This document shows positions 1 through 10,400 of a stretch of DNA of 64,000 nucleotides, piece after piece. Under the pieces are notes generated by a model, which saw only the letters and a list, made by a program, of their open reading frames with translations, did no database searches and had not been told where the DNA came from. The stretch covers positions 98,225,210 to 98,289,209 of the forward strand of contig OX328125.1 of the NCBI GenBank assembly GCA_946811695.1, given 5' to 3'. The first letter of the stretch is position 1; each line of letters starts with the position of its first letter. This stretch comes from Gonocerus acuteangulatus (Eukaryota > Arthropoda > Insecta > Hemiptera > Coreidae). The position numbers and the translations under genes are program-made.

Positions 1-54
1 TAAAACCTCATGAAAAGATTACCAATAAGACCATATTCATTACCACAGATGATT

Positions 55-400
55 TGTCAGTATTATGCCTGACTCAAGCTGGAGAACATGACAGAGCCAG
101 AGGAAGAGGACTTCCTGGTAAGGTAGGATTAGTATTTAAAATAAAACATTATCCATTCAAATTTAAATTTATTAAGGCAAGGATAAGTGTATATTTGGGT
201 AAAAATAAGAACTCGAGATTTACAAAAAATACTTTTGTATAGGAAAGCCCCTGAAGAGGTGCGACCAAAGCACGAGAAACATGTCGGGCAAAAGATAGCA
301 AATAAAGTAGTAAATGAGTACGAAACGTGCACTACTTTATCGACCTCCCTGCCATTAACAGGAATAAGAAACAATAGAAAATATATATCAGGCCATCTTT
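55..400 (+). mobile_element. Penelope-like pLTR relative, family 2
   Basis: Shares blocks with 25676-25870, including GACTTCCTGRTAAGG and the stretch CCCCTGAAGAGGTGCG to ATGTCGGGC. About 110 extra bases split the blocks here. The 247-288 stretch resembles the hammerhead-like core of the Penelope pLTRs in this window, but with CTGAAGA for CTGATGA. Assignment to Penelope is inference. Confidence 0.35.
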
Positions 401-617
401 CAGAAGAATTAATATATATTTTTTTAACAGTGCTATATAGTCTGTAAATAAAAGTTTTATTCAAAATAAAACAAAGGTCGTTTCCTCAATGAGTCGGAAT
501 AGTATGCACAGCCTGATAATCAATCTATCAGAAAATGACTTCAGTTTCTGGAAAATAGTGATTTATTAATATAAATGTTTAAATCTACTTATACCTAACA
601 CAGATTTTTGGGATATG

Positions 618-715
618 TTATCTTAGGGTTATCACCCTTTCTTAGCCAGAATAGGGCTGATGTCTTTTCTATTTTGTAAAGGAAAGCCACTACATCTAGT
701 ACGAATTGAACCCAC
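618..715 (-). mobile_element. SINE C fragment
   Basis: Reverse copy of a tRNA-headed repeat whose body contains AGAAAAGGGTGGTAA-like sequence next to a box-B-like GGTTCGATTCC. Other copies lie at 7362-7520, 42547-42735, 43035-43145 (reverse) and 47886-48025. Confidence 0.5.
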
Positions 716-835
716 AGCATTGTGCACGGAGCATACATCCCTTACAATTACTAATTAAGAGAAAAATTAATTGACAAAGAAAAACAAATTATATTTTACT
801 CATACATATAAGTCCATTTGAAACCTATATCTTCT

Positions 836-1130
836 AGGTAAATAAAAATCAGGTGTTTGACTGTCTGTCTCTCTGTTTGCTCCTTATACAAATCTACACC
901 GATTGACCAAACTTCGTACACAGGTAGGTCTTGATCCAAGGAGTGTCATAGGCAAGGTGAAAATCGTCTAAGACTCACAGTTAAGAGGTCACGGAGGAAA
1001 TAGTGAACCCGAACAGTTAGAGATTTGTGTTATTAGATTTTAATAATACTTATTTAGTTTCTAATTTATTTTTGCTTTTGAAGATGCAGAAAGTAGGTGT
1101 AACATGGCATACCGGGTAGCAGCTAGTTTA
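836..1130 (-). repeat. RTE-like 3' repeat fragment
   Basis: Reverse complement of the repeat at 46158-46806. Both contain CCCGG..GCCATG next to an ACACCTACTTTCTGCAT-like block, and a CAAATCTACACCG-type block. A third copy is at 43441-43678. The head-to-tail form ends in TTTTTATATATATAGAT, which is typical of RTE-like tails; clade is inference. Confidence 0.45.
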
Positions 1131-1420
1131 TGTATTCACTTCTTTTTGCTCCAATCATTTAATTACATCAGCATCTTAAATGTTATTATAAATGCTTATC
1201 ATACAAATTCAGAAATTCATTTCTTAAATTTCAGAGCAGCTTGATTGTTAAATGGGTGATTATAAAATTAAAAGCAATTTTTTGTCATGCTGGATTTAAT
1301 TTTCACTTTTTCTGCAATATATAACAACTATTGTTCAGTTTATTTCCACAAACTAATAAGCTATTGTTCAGTTTATATACATGCACTAATAAAAAAAAAC
1401 AACATTCCCCAATGGCCCAG
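1130..1420 (-). repeat. Repeated unit with a short terminal-exon-like frame, copy 1
   Basis: Minus-strand reading gives NHPFNNQAALKFKK then stop near 1250. The same peptide is kept at about 43380 and 43875 despite silent changes. In those two copies it follows an intron-like ...TTTTAG acceptor; here the AG is mutated. It lies in the receptor's intron 3 equivalent. The gene of origin is not recognised. Confidence 0.35.
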
Positions 1421-1605
1421 AGGGACAGTAGAGTATCCTCAGTACCATAATCCAGTCGCCCGATTTAAAGGCTAGTCGAGCTTAGGATAATTTATAAGAA
1501 ATATTTTGAAGTTAAATATTCAGTATTTATTTATAAAAATATTTTTAATTTGGCTTCTTAGTTTTATATTAAAACCCTATCATAAGAGTACCATTATGAT
1601 ACCTA

Positions 1606-1645
1606 CCGTGCTAATGACCACAGCAGTCGATGCACCAAAAAAAAA
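1606..1645 (+). mobile_element. 40-bp 5'-truncated SINE tail with target duplication
   Basis: The stretch (GTGCTAATGACC..AGCAGTCGATGCACC then A-run) is the 3' end seen in the SINEs of this window. It is flanked by the 13-bp duplicate ATTATGATACCTA at 1593-1605 and 1646-1658. This is a minimal target-primed insertion. Confidence 0.75.
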
Positions 1646-1852
1646 ATTATGATACCTATATTATAAGTCACCTATTCATAAGGTCATCACAAGTCATATC
1701 GTCACTGTGAAATCAAACCGGCATATGTGCAAAATGCATATTTTTCACCAGAGCACTTTAAAGTTTTGGCATGTGACATTTCCCATTTAACATCTGTTTG
1801 GTTCACCTCAATGCCACCTTATGCATGAATAAAATGTCGAGGAATACTGCTT

Positions 1853-1973
1853 TTAGCACTTTCCTCCGAAGGAAAGTAGCTATTGAGGTTGGACTCATGA
1901 CGGAATTTTTGAAAAATTTCTTCAAATCTTTATCGATCCTACCTAGTAGACACCGAAAATGACCCCCGTTAAA

Positions 1974-2030
<57 letters not shown>

Positions 2031-3086
2031 TGTTAACACGATAGCGGCCAGAGTTTTTGTTTTTTCGTCACGAAACTTGGTATATAGCATTCAATTAGCA
2101 AACGATTGAACGAGTTCGTTAACCACCAAAGTCGGTCCACGGGAAGGGGGGTTTACCCCGAACCCAAAACACTAATTTGACTATGTCAGCCGTAAAATTT
2201 GTTATATTTCAACGAAACTTGGTATTCGTAGTGGTAATATAGAGAGAAAAGTGAGATATAAAAATGAACTAAATCGGTTCATTAGAAGGGGGGGTTTACT
2301 CCGGACCCACAATACCAATTCGCCACTACCAGCCGTGATTTTTGGTATATTTCGACGGAACTCGGTATTCGTAGTGGTAATCCACAGGTAAATAACTGTT
2401 GTAAAAATAAACTAAATCGGTTCATTAGGAGGGGGGGGGGGGGTTTACTCCGGACCCACAATACCAATTCGCCACTACCAGCCGTGATTTTTGGTATATT
2501 TCGACGAAACTCAGTATTCGTAGTGGTAATCTACAGGTAAATATGTGTTGTAAAAATAAACTAAATCGGTTCATTAGAAGGGGGGGTTTACTCCTGACCC
2601 AAATTCTTAATATACTCATACCGGTCGTAATTTCTGCTGTATTGTAACGAAACGCGGTATACGTCGTGGGTAACTCATGAGAAAGAACTGTTGTAAAAAT
2701 GAGCTGAATCGGTCAATCGGAAAGCGGGGGTTTAATTTGTAATATATTTCGATAGAAAAGCCCGCCAGACGTAGGTTCACAAAGCCGCCGCAAGGAGCGC
2801 TTTCTACCACTAGAGTGACTGTATCCTGTTCCTGCGTTAGATCAAAATACGATAATATGAGGTTTTTAGTCTTTATTACATAGTGTAGTAGGTACCATGT
2901 GTAAACATAACTCTGGAAGTAAATTAATAATTGATCAGTTACTCATTACAAATTTAAAAGAGAACTATTCATGTTTTTATTTTACTTATGTAGGATATTT
3001 TAAGCAAATTGATCTGGAAAGCAGTCTACACTACCCAAATTCTGAGGAAAGTGCTTAGTTATGCAGCTCCTGCGTGACGGACTTTT
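1853..3086 (-). mobile_element. Helentron family 2, copy 1
   Basis: Non-autonomous rolling-circle element. Sense-strand 3' end (left here) is a hairpin, ACTTTCCT TCGG AGGAAAGT, followed by GCTAA at 1853. The 5' end (right) reads AAAAGTCCGTCACGCAGGAG, then a subterminal TAAGCACTTTCCT that is the inverse of the 3' hairpin arm. Inside lie a (TA)n tract at 1979-2027 and about 150-bp tandem units. No Rep/helicase coding is present. Confidence 0.75.
2245..2700 (-). repeat. Internal tandem units of helentron family 2
   Basis: About three units of roughly 150 bp, each with AACTAAATCGGTTCATTAG, a G-run, TTTACTCCGGACCCACAA and CGAAACTCGGTATTCGTAGT. The third is more diverged. The same array is at 4335-4740. 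Confidence 0.8.
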
Positions 3087-3607
3087 GAAGTAGTAGTTGC
3101 AAATAAATCCGAAATTGCTTAAATTAAGAGAAAAGGTACGAAAAAATGATGTCAACGAAAAAATAATTTATTGCTTCACGATTTTTTTTTAAACAATTAA
3201 CATAATATTGATCGTCCCTTTGCTGGTAACTTCAAAGCTTCACAAATTTGTTTCACGTTTTGGCAAATATGCCGGTTTGTTGTAGTTGAGGCTGCTAGAA
3301 ACGCATTAATGCTAAGTGAAAACCGGATTATCTGCCAATAAGTCTTCCCTGGGCAATAATAGAAATGTACTATTGTGAGATAATTCAATTTTACTTACAT
3401 GATGGACGTCTTTCCTACTTGAAGGTTTTGGAACGACTGGCTTACCGTGCAATAGATCTGTCTTCCGGCAAACAAAACGGCTATTTCCACGTAAATGTAT
3501 ACCAGATCAACGTCATCTGACGAATTTTTATTCAACTATTCGATATGCCGTTTAGACATAAAAACAGACGGAAATAAAAGAAATTTGTTGACACCAAGAA
3601 CTCAATT
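3087..3607. other. Stretch without recognised gene
   Basis: Flank between two family 2 helentron pieces. A short inverted match around ATGCCGGTTT / AAACCGG (3268-3335) also flanks copy 2 at 5090. No coding seen. Confidence 0.4.
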
Positions 3608-3716
3608 TTAGCACTTTCCTCCGAAGGAAAGTAGCTATTGAGGTTGCACTCATGACGGAATTTTTGAAAAATTTCTTCAAATCTTTATCGATCCCACCTA
3701 GTAGACACCGAAAATG
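3608..3716 (-). mobile_element. Helentron family 2, 3'-end fragment
   Basis: Only the 3' hairpin end (TTAGCACTTTCC..) and about 100 adjoining bases, nearly identical to 1853-1966 and 3946-4056, ending abruptly at CGAAAATG. Confidence 0.75.
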
Positions 3717-3945
3717 TCTTATATTACATTATTTTTATTTCTAACATCCTTAGCCTCTCAAACTTAATGTAATACAATATCTGAGCAAAATACTTTATAT
3801 AAAATAAAATCATTTTTAAATTATTCTATTCGTTAAGTGTCCATCTAAGTGGACAGTGGGTAGAATATGGGAGAGGTTCAACATTGTCCCACGTATAACC
3901 TCCCACTCTTCCGTCTTCTTAACTCATTACTCAGCCGCTTCAGTG

Positions 3946-4066
3946 TTAGCACTTTCCTCCGAAGGAAAGTAGCTATTGAGGTTGGACTCATGACGGAATT
4001 TTTGAAAAATTTCTTCAAATCTTTATCGATCCTACCTAGTAGACACCGAAAATGACCCCCGTTAAA

Positions 4067-4112
<46 letters not shown>

Positions 4113-5086
4113 GTTAACATTATAGCGGCCAGAGTTTTTGTTTTTTCTTTACGAAACGTGGTATATAGCGTTCAATTAGCAAACGGTTGAACGAGTTCGT
4201 TAACCTCCAAAATCGGTCCACCGGAAGGGGGGGTTTACCCCGAACCCAAAACACTAATTTGACCATGCCAGCCGTAATATTGGTTATATTTCCACGAAAC
4301 TTGGTATTCATAGTGGTAACCTAAAGCGAAAAGTGAGATGTAAAAATAAACTAAATCGGTTCATTAGGAGGGGGGGGTTTACTTCGGACCCACAATACCA
4401 ATTTGCCACTACCAGCCGTGATTTTTGTTATATCTCGACGAAACTTGGTAATCTAGAGAGAAAAGTGAGATGTAAAAATAAACTAAATCGGTTCACTAGA
4501 AGGGGGGGGGGGTTTACTTCGGACCCACAATACCAATTCGCCACTACCAGCCGTGATTTTTGTTATATTTCGACGAAACTCGGTATTCGTAGTGGTAATC
4601 TACAGGTACAAATGTGTTGTAAAAATAAACTAAATCGGTTAATTAGGAGGGGGTTTACTCCGGACCCAAATTACTAATATACTCATACCGAAACGCGGTA
4701 TACGTCGTGGGTAACTCATGGGAAAAAGTTTTGTAAAAATGAGCTAAATCTGTCAATCGAAAAGGGGGGTTTACTTTGTAATATATTTCGATAGAATAGC
4801 CCGCCTGACGTAGGTTCGCAAGGCCGCCGCAAGGAGCGCTATCTCCCACTAGAGGGACTGTATCCTGTTCCTGCGCCAGATCAAAAGACTAGGTACCATG
4901 TGTAAACATAACTCTGGAAGCAAATTAATAATTGAACAGTTACTCATTACAAAATTAAAAGAGAACTATACATGTTTTTATTTTATTTATGTAGGATATT
5001 TTAAGCAAATTGCTCTGGAAACCAGTCTGCACAACCCAATTCAAAGGAATGTGCTTAGTTATGCAGCTCCTGCGTGACGGACTTTT
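3946..5086 (-). mobile_element. Helentron family 2, copy 2
   Basis: Same structure as 1853-3086: hairpin and TTAGC at the left, (TA)n at 4067-4111, tandem units, and at the right GCTTAGTTATGCAGCTCC ... GACGGACTTTT, the inverse of the 5' end. The region 3717-3945 between the copies shows no gene. Confidence 0.75.
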
Positions 5087-5220
5087 GTAGATATGCCGGT
5101 TTTCACTTAACATTAATATATTATATCAATCCCAAGAGGCCTCTTCAATTGTACATTCAAATCAATCAAACAATTTAAATAGAATTAGATTTTCTATATT
5201 TCTGATTGAGCAAGTAGCCA

Positions 5221-5500
5221 GAGGGGCAGATACTGTAGAGATATCTGATTCTTGACCATACACCAAACTAGGGAGATAGTGTGGTCAGTACTACTGCCTG
5301 ATTTTTCCCTTGCAGGTACTTATTAATGAATTAATTAAAGGCTGTTCGAGGCTAGGGACAATCTGGGACTCCAAATCCAATCCCCAAACGACGACACTAG
5401 AAGATAAAAATCTTTCGTGTGTGCTCAGGTTTTAAACTCGGGCACTTCAATTCATTGGTCGAGTGCTCTACCACTGAGCTAACTCCCCCCCCTCCCCCCA
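5221..5500 (-). mobile_element. SINE B
   Basis: tRNA-derived head on the minus strand: GTTAGCTCAGTGGTAGAGC (box A) near 5465-5487 and a box-B-like GAGTTTAAAACC upstream. The body contains TACTGTAGAGATATCTGA. Other copies are at 26113-26340, 27781-28098 and 51936-54133. Confidence 0.75.
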
Positions 5501-5797
5501 CTAAAAAAAATCACAAAAAGTCTCATAAATTCAAATCAAACAACTTTATTGAATAGAATAGTAAAATTTAATATATTTGTTAATGAAAAAAAGAAAGAAA
5601 GTCTTTACAATGATAGAAAAACAAGAAAATATATTATTCTTTCTTAACAAAATTTAAATTTAATTGTCTTAAATGGGATTTAACAAGATGTATGACCTTA
5701 ATTTATCCTCTGGCTTTAATAAATTCTTCCATTCTCTTTGCTGCCTTATGCGTTATTATACCTAAGCATTGCTTCAGTGCCAATGAACGGCATTACA

Positions 5798-6043
5798 CAT
5801 GGGCGTATATAGAAAATAATTTCGGAGGGGGCTGAGAAAATGCATTTCCGGTGTATGGAATACAAACAATTTAGATCTGGGAAGAGTTTTAGCCAACTAA
5901 AACGCTATTACTCCCAAAATGGAGTATTTTATATGAACTAAATGATCTTATTTAATTTATTTTTAAGGATTTTATGAAATTTTTACCGATCAACGCAAAA
6001 TTTCGGGGGGGGGGGCTGCAGCCCCCCCTTATATACGCCCATG
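5798..6043. mobile_element. hAT-like MITE (CATGGGCG family)
   Basis: Terminal inverted repeat CATGGGCGTATATA at both ends, a G-run inside each end, and the 8-bp duplicate GCATTACA at 5790-5797 and 6044-6051. 246 bp, no coding. Confidence 0.85.
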
Positions 6044-6398
6044 GCATTACATGATCTTGCAATATCATTTCCACAAACCTTACCACATTCAAGGCCCCTT
6101 CTTTGATCGGCACCAACTCAGTAAGAGCCTACGAGGCAAACAAAATGTAAAAAAAAACTGAAAGATGGATTCAAATCAATTGATAAAATGTTTAATCCTT
6201 CATTTTTTGAGAATAGTAAGAGAAAATAATATGAATATCCCTAAAGTCTCTCATGTCACTAATCCCATTACTAGAAATAAAATAAGACATCGATTGACCT
6301 TATAAACTAAAAATCTCGAGATATATGTTTTGCATTTTTTTGATAGGGAGTGTATTTGAGACCTTGTTTGCTGGAAGACATACATAAGAAAACCATAC

Positions 6399-7151
6399 CT
6401 TTTCAATGACCATTTCCCCTGCCAGATTCATCAGAAAATAAGCTAATATCTCTGAGCATACAAGGAATGCCATGTGAAAGCTTCGTTCCTGTGAGAGAAA
6501 AAGAAGTATTAAAAATGTCTCAATGTATTGATATTTTTCTTGTTTTTTCTATACCCCAAATTGTTGTCCGCAAGTCAAAAACCTTACATGACCATATACT
6601 TCCTTCTCGTCTTTCATATTGATTTTACATATTTTATAAAAACAATTGTTTTAATATTTATTGATTTCTATAATCCTAGGCTTTGAACTTTTAACTGTTT
6701 TAATTCTTTAATAAAATTGGGATAAGGAATTTTTGATAAAAAAGATTTTATGTAATAATAAACCTTTTGGAAGTTGTGACAATATCTTCACAGTCCTGAA
6801 GTTAAACATTTACAGTCCAGCCATTTCAAAATGTGAATATGACAACAGTATCTTTACTGGCAAACCCATTCCTTGTGATTTGAAGTATATATAGATTAGA
6901 AAAAAATGTTATTCATTTCATTCAAGACGGACGCATTATTATGCAGGGTAATGGAATATATCTGGTCATTATTTATATAAATATTCCTATATTATCTTTC
7001 TTCTTAATGTTACATTATTCAGGTCTATAAAGTCCACTATGCTTTCCTTACCTCTAGAAAAATAAATAATGTTGTACCCATGGCTATGGAAAAGAACACA
7101 ACTCCACTTCCATTAATAGCTTCTAAGTAGAGGCCAGTGGTATTCTTAAGT
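6399..7151 (-). pseudogene. Second odorant receptor: exons 2 and 3 only
   Basis: Two exons match the complete receptor. Exon 2 is 7151-7052 (LKNTTGLYLEA..SIAMGTT) and exon 3 is 6488-6399 (ERSFHMAF..FLMNLAGEMVIEK). Both keep their frames and splice sites (TTCTCAG / GTAAGG and CTCACAG / GTATGG). The intron between them is 563 bp; in the complete gene it is 584 bp once a later transposon is removed. Exons 4 and 5 would lie left of position 1. No exon 1 is found to the right: collinearity with the other copy ends at 8232, where a helentron sits. It is therefore probably 5'-truncated, but a displaced or diverged exon 1 cannot be excluded. Confidence 0.75.
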
Positions 7152-7361
7152 CTGAGAAAAAAAAATCAAGACACAATTGTAAATATTATGTTGGGTTGAC
7201 ACTTAAATGTTTCTTGATAAAGGTCTACTAACAACTGGGTAGCTATTGGCTTATTTTAAGATTTATATTTTATATTCCTATTATTATTATCTTCATTGAT
7301 TATTTTTTCTCTTAATTAAATTAAGGATTATGGAAGCATATATTAATAAAGAACAAGGAGG

Positions 7362-7520
7362 CCCGGTGGCTCCATGGCTAAGGTCGTGGGTTTGATTACC
7401 ACTAGGGGTGATGGATTTTCATTAGAAAAAAGTAAAGGCCTATCCTGGCTAGAAAAGGGTGGTAAACTATAGATAACCCGTCCTAAAATTCGTTGTCAAA
7501 AATAAATGGACAACAAAATT
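7362..7520 (+). mobile_element. SINE C
   Basis: Head GGCCCGGTGGCTCCATGG with box-B-like GTGGGTTTGATTACC, body CTATCCTGGCTAGAAAAGGG. It occupies the same place as 47886-48025, so it predates the segmental duplication. Confidence 0.6.
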
Positions 7521-8232
7521 TAAATAATTGAAGCACAATAACATCTAAGTTATGGGTTTATATTGTATACAGTTACAATGAAGAGGAAGTGCTGCCATTA
7601 CACAAACAAGGAGGACTAGATATTACAAAGAGATATAAATTCTAACAAATTTTAATGTATCTCATAAGAAAACTGCTTTCAAAAGATATAATTTTGAAAA
7701 TTATAGTAGACCTGTTGATTTTCTTGATTGATCTGTTTTTTTTTTACAGCTCAAAAAAATTCTTATATGAAAAATACATATACACGGATGGAAGTATGTG
7801 GCCCCAAAACATACATTTTTATAGCTACTGTTATTAGCCACTGTTTTTTAGTCAGAAGTACAAACAATTGAACTTTAACTCCAGGAGAACTTTAAAAATT
7901 ATCTAAAAAGGCAAACAATCTAGTCATGCTGTACCAAAGTGTTACACATTTAGTGTTAACACATTTAGTGTTAAAATACGTTCGTGGGCCGCGTAGAAGG
8001 TTGAAAATAAAATTAAAGGCGTTGATGCTTGCCGCGTCACGCTTTGATGATTGCCGCCACTCGGCTTGCTCGCTCACTTGATTCCGCAGGAGCAAGCGAC
8101 AAACCCCATCTCACTCGATCTGCATAATTTGGAGCGAATGTGAGTTAAGCCCCGTTTCCATTACTATAAATCTGCCCTGCGACATATCGACACGTACAAC
8201 CCTGTCTAATGTGCACAGAACCTAACCTAAAA

Positions 8233-8829
8233 AGTCCGATTCGCAGGAACTTCATCATCTTAGCGCGGTTCCGTTCTTATCCGAAGTGCGATTAGTAAAG
8301 GAATAGTAGCAGCTATCGGTAGGTTTTGATCTTTCGTTAAAAATATAAAATAAAATCTCAAAAAGAAGGAAGCTTAAAGCGCCACATATGGAAACTGACA
8401 GTTTTCTAAGCGGATGGGACTCTCCCGTCATCGCAACGCTCACTCTAGGAAAACTCTATTACCAATATGATTCTTATTTTCTCAGCTTTATTGAAATACT
8501 CATTCCACCGTTAAATAATCTTAAAAAACAAAAGTGAGGTAAACAGTGACAAAAACCCGTTTAAAATAACAAAACTAACACTTTCGTAGTTTTAAGTACT
8601 TATTTCTCCGACTGACATTGCCCCATCGAAATTTCCTTCAGAATCTTTTTTTGTAGAGAATTTAGTAAAGTTTTGAATGGTTATATCGTACTTCCCACTG
8701 TTTTGAAGATATTAAGGGGGGAAAATGGTGCTAATACCTACCGATAGCTGCTATATTCCTTCACTAATTGCACTCGAGATAAGAACGGAACCGCGCTAAG
8801 ATGGTGCAGTTCCTGCGGGTTGGACTTTT
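8233..8829. mobile_element. Two helentron family 1 5' ends, head to head
   Basis: Left end reads AGTCCGATTCGCAGGAAC..TTAGCGCGGTTCC forward. Right end carries the same start reversed (GGAACCGCGCTAAG..TTCCTGCGGG). Both continue inward into the same GATAGCTGCTA / TAGCAGCTATC module. No 3' hairpin is present. Confidence 0.75.
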
Positions 8830-8959
8830 TTTCAGACAAATTAATGTATTATGTTTATATTATAATATAAATATTATATTTGTAAGAAGAGCAAGTCACT
8901 TTAATTGCGGTGTAAAATATTGTCGCTAGCTAAATCTAAGTATTATATAAGCTCATAAG

Positions 8960-9022
8960 GAAAAAATGGTGCTAATGGCTCAGATTTCGATGCACCATAA
9001 AAGAAATAAAAAAAAAAAAAAT
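8960..9022 (+). mobile_element. SINE A 3' fragment
   Basis: GGTGCTAATGGCTCAGATTT..GATGCACC followed by an A-rich tail: the 3' end of SINE A without the tRNA head. Confidence 0.5.
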
Positions 9023-9029
9023 ATATAAG

Positions 9030-10394
9030 GACAATATACGCAGATTCCGAACCATTTCATGTCTGTTAATAAAATATTTTATTCTAATCCCAATAACGCT
9101 ACACTTATACACAAATAAATTTTTTTTAGGTATCTATTTAATACGAATAAAATAAGGTTATAATGAGCGATCCGCTGTGGCATACACCAAGTACTACCAC
9201 CGTGTGGAGTGCAACTAGTATAGACCGGTACGTCAGTACCACTGTGGTATGTAAAGAGCGGCTGTTCTGATACTGGCAAAAATTAGAAATCCTACATTCC
9301 TAAAGTTGTTTGGAGGCTTATCTTTATGACTCTAGAAAGGGACTTACAGATGACGAGGGTTCACTGGGCGCCGCTACCTGGGGATAGGGTAAATGCCCCC
9401 CACCCTAAGCCTCCTAGCTCCTCACCTTCGAATTCCTATGATTTTGTTCAATGAATTTAAACAAAAAAATTAATAAATAGATAAAAACTGCTGAAAATAG
9501 GGAATACCAAAAACAATTCTAAAGAACGAAATCAACACCAGTACAGTAATCTAGATATTCATAGGGCATCTTCGAATTCCAAGATGCCGTTGAAACAAAA
9601 TATTGTTTCTATTTATACGTATCCTGTTTTATTGAATAATACATTTGACTACTATAAGCAATCACAAAAATAACGAGCAGTGAAAAAAACTGTTGGAAAC
9701 ACACAAAAAGATTCGTTCAAATGAACGAAATTACCTATGTTTTAAGCACTTATTTCTCCAAATATGACCATCCCATCGCAAATGTCTTCAAAACATTTTT
9801 TGTAGAGAATTTAGTAACCTTTCGAATGTTAATCTTTTGCTTGCCAAGATTCCGAACCGTTTACGTGATATTAATGAAAATATACGAAGTTCCCAAAACT
9901 TTTCATGACTAAAAATGAAATATTTTATTTTAATCCTTCCTTTACTCCAAACGTAACCAAATTTTCAACATATTAGTTTTGATAAAATTCAAACATGCAG
10001 AAAATGTTTCAGCTGAATCCCATGATTCTAAGTACCAAAATCAAAGACAAAAAGAACAGTTCGAATAAACGAAATCAATTACTTTAAAGTTTTAAGCACT
10101 TATTTCTCCGATTGACATCGCCTAATCAAAACATTCATCAGAACCTTTTTTGTAGAGCACTTAGTAAGCTTTCTAATGGTATTCTTTCGTTTACTAAGAT
10201 TCTCAACCATTTTCGAGATATTAAGGAAAGTATACAAAGTTACCAAAACGTTTTATGTCTGTTAATAAAATATTTTATTCTAACCCTTCCTTAACTCCAA
10301 ACGTAACCAAAAGTTTAACATGTTAGTTTTGATGAAATTCAAACATGCAAAAAATGTTTCAACTGAATCCCATGGTTCTAAGTACCCAAACCAA
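9030..10394 (+). mobile_element. Helentron family 1 internal fragments
   Basis: Blocks CACTTATTTCTCC.., TTTTTTGTAGAGAATTTAG and TTCATGTCTGTTAATAAAA recur here as in every family 1 element, in two or three rounds, without ends. 9121-9400 between them shows no gene; a 9480-9620 block matches 59340-59470 reversed. Confidence 0.65.
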
Positions 10395-10400
10395 AAAAAG

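Larger units (their letters stand above)
420..8232 (+). repeat. Segmental duplication, copy 1
   Basis: Collinear with 42755-48670 in the same orientation, including odorant receptor exons 2 and 3, a shared SINE (7362-7520 and 47886-48025) and a GC-richer patch near 8040-8220 that matches 48530-48650. Differences are mostly insertions. This copy gained two family 2 helentrons, a SINE B and a hAT MITE. Confidence 0.8.
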
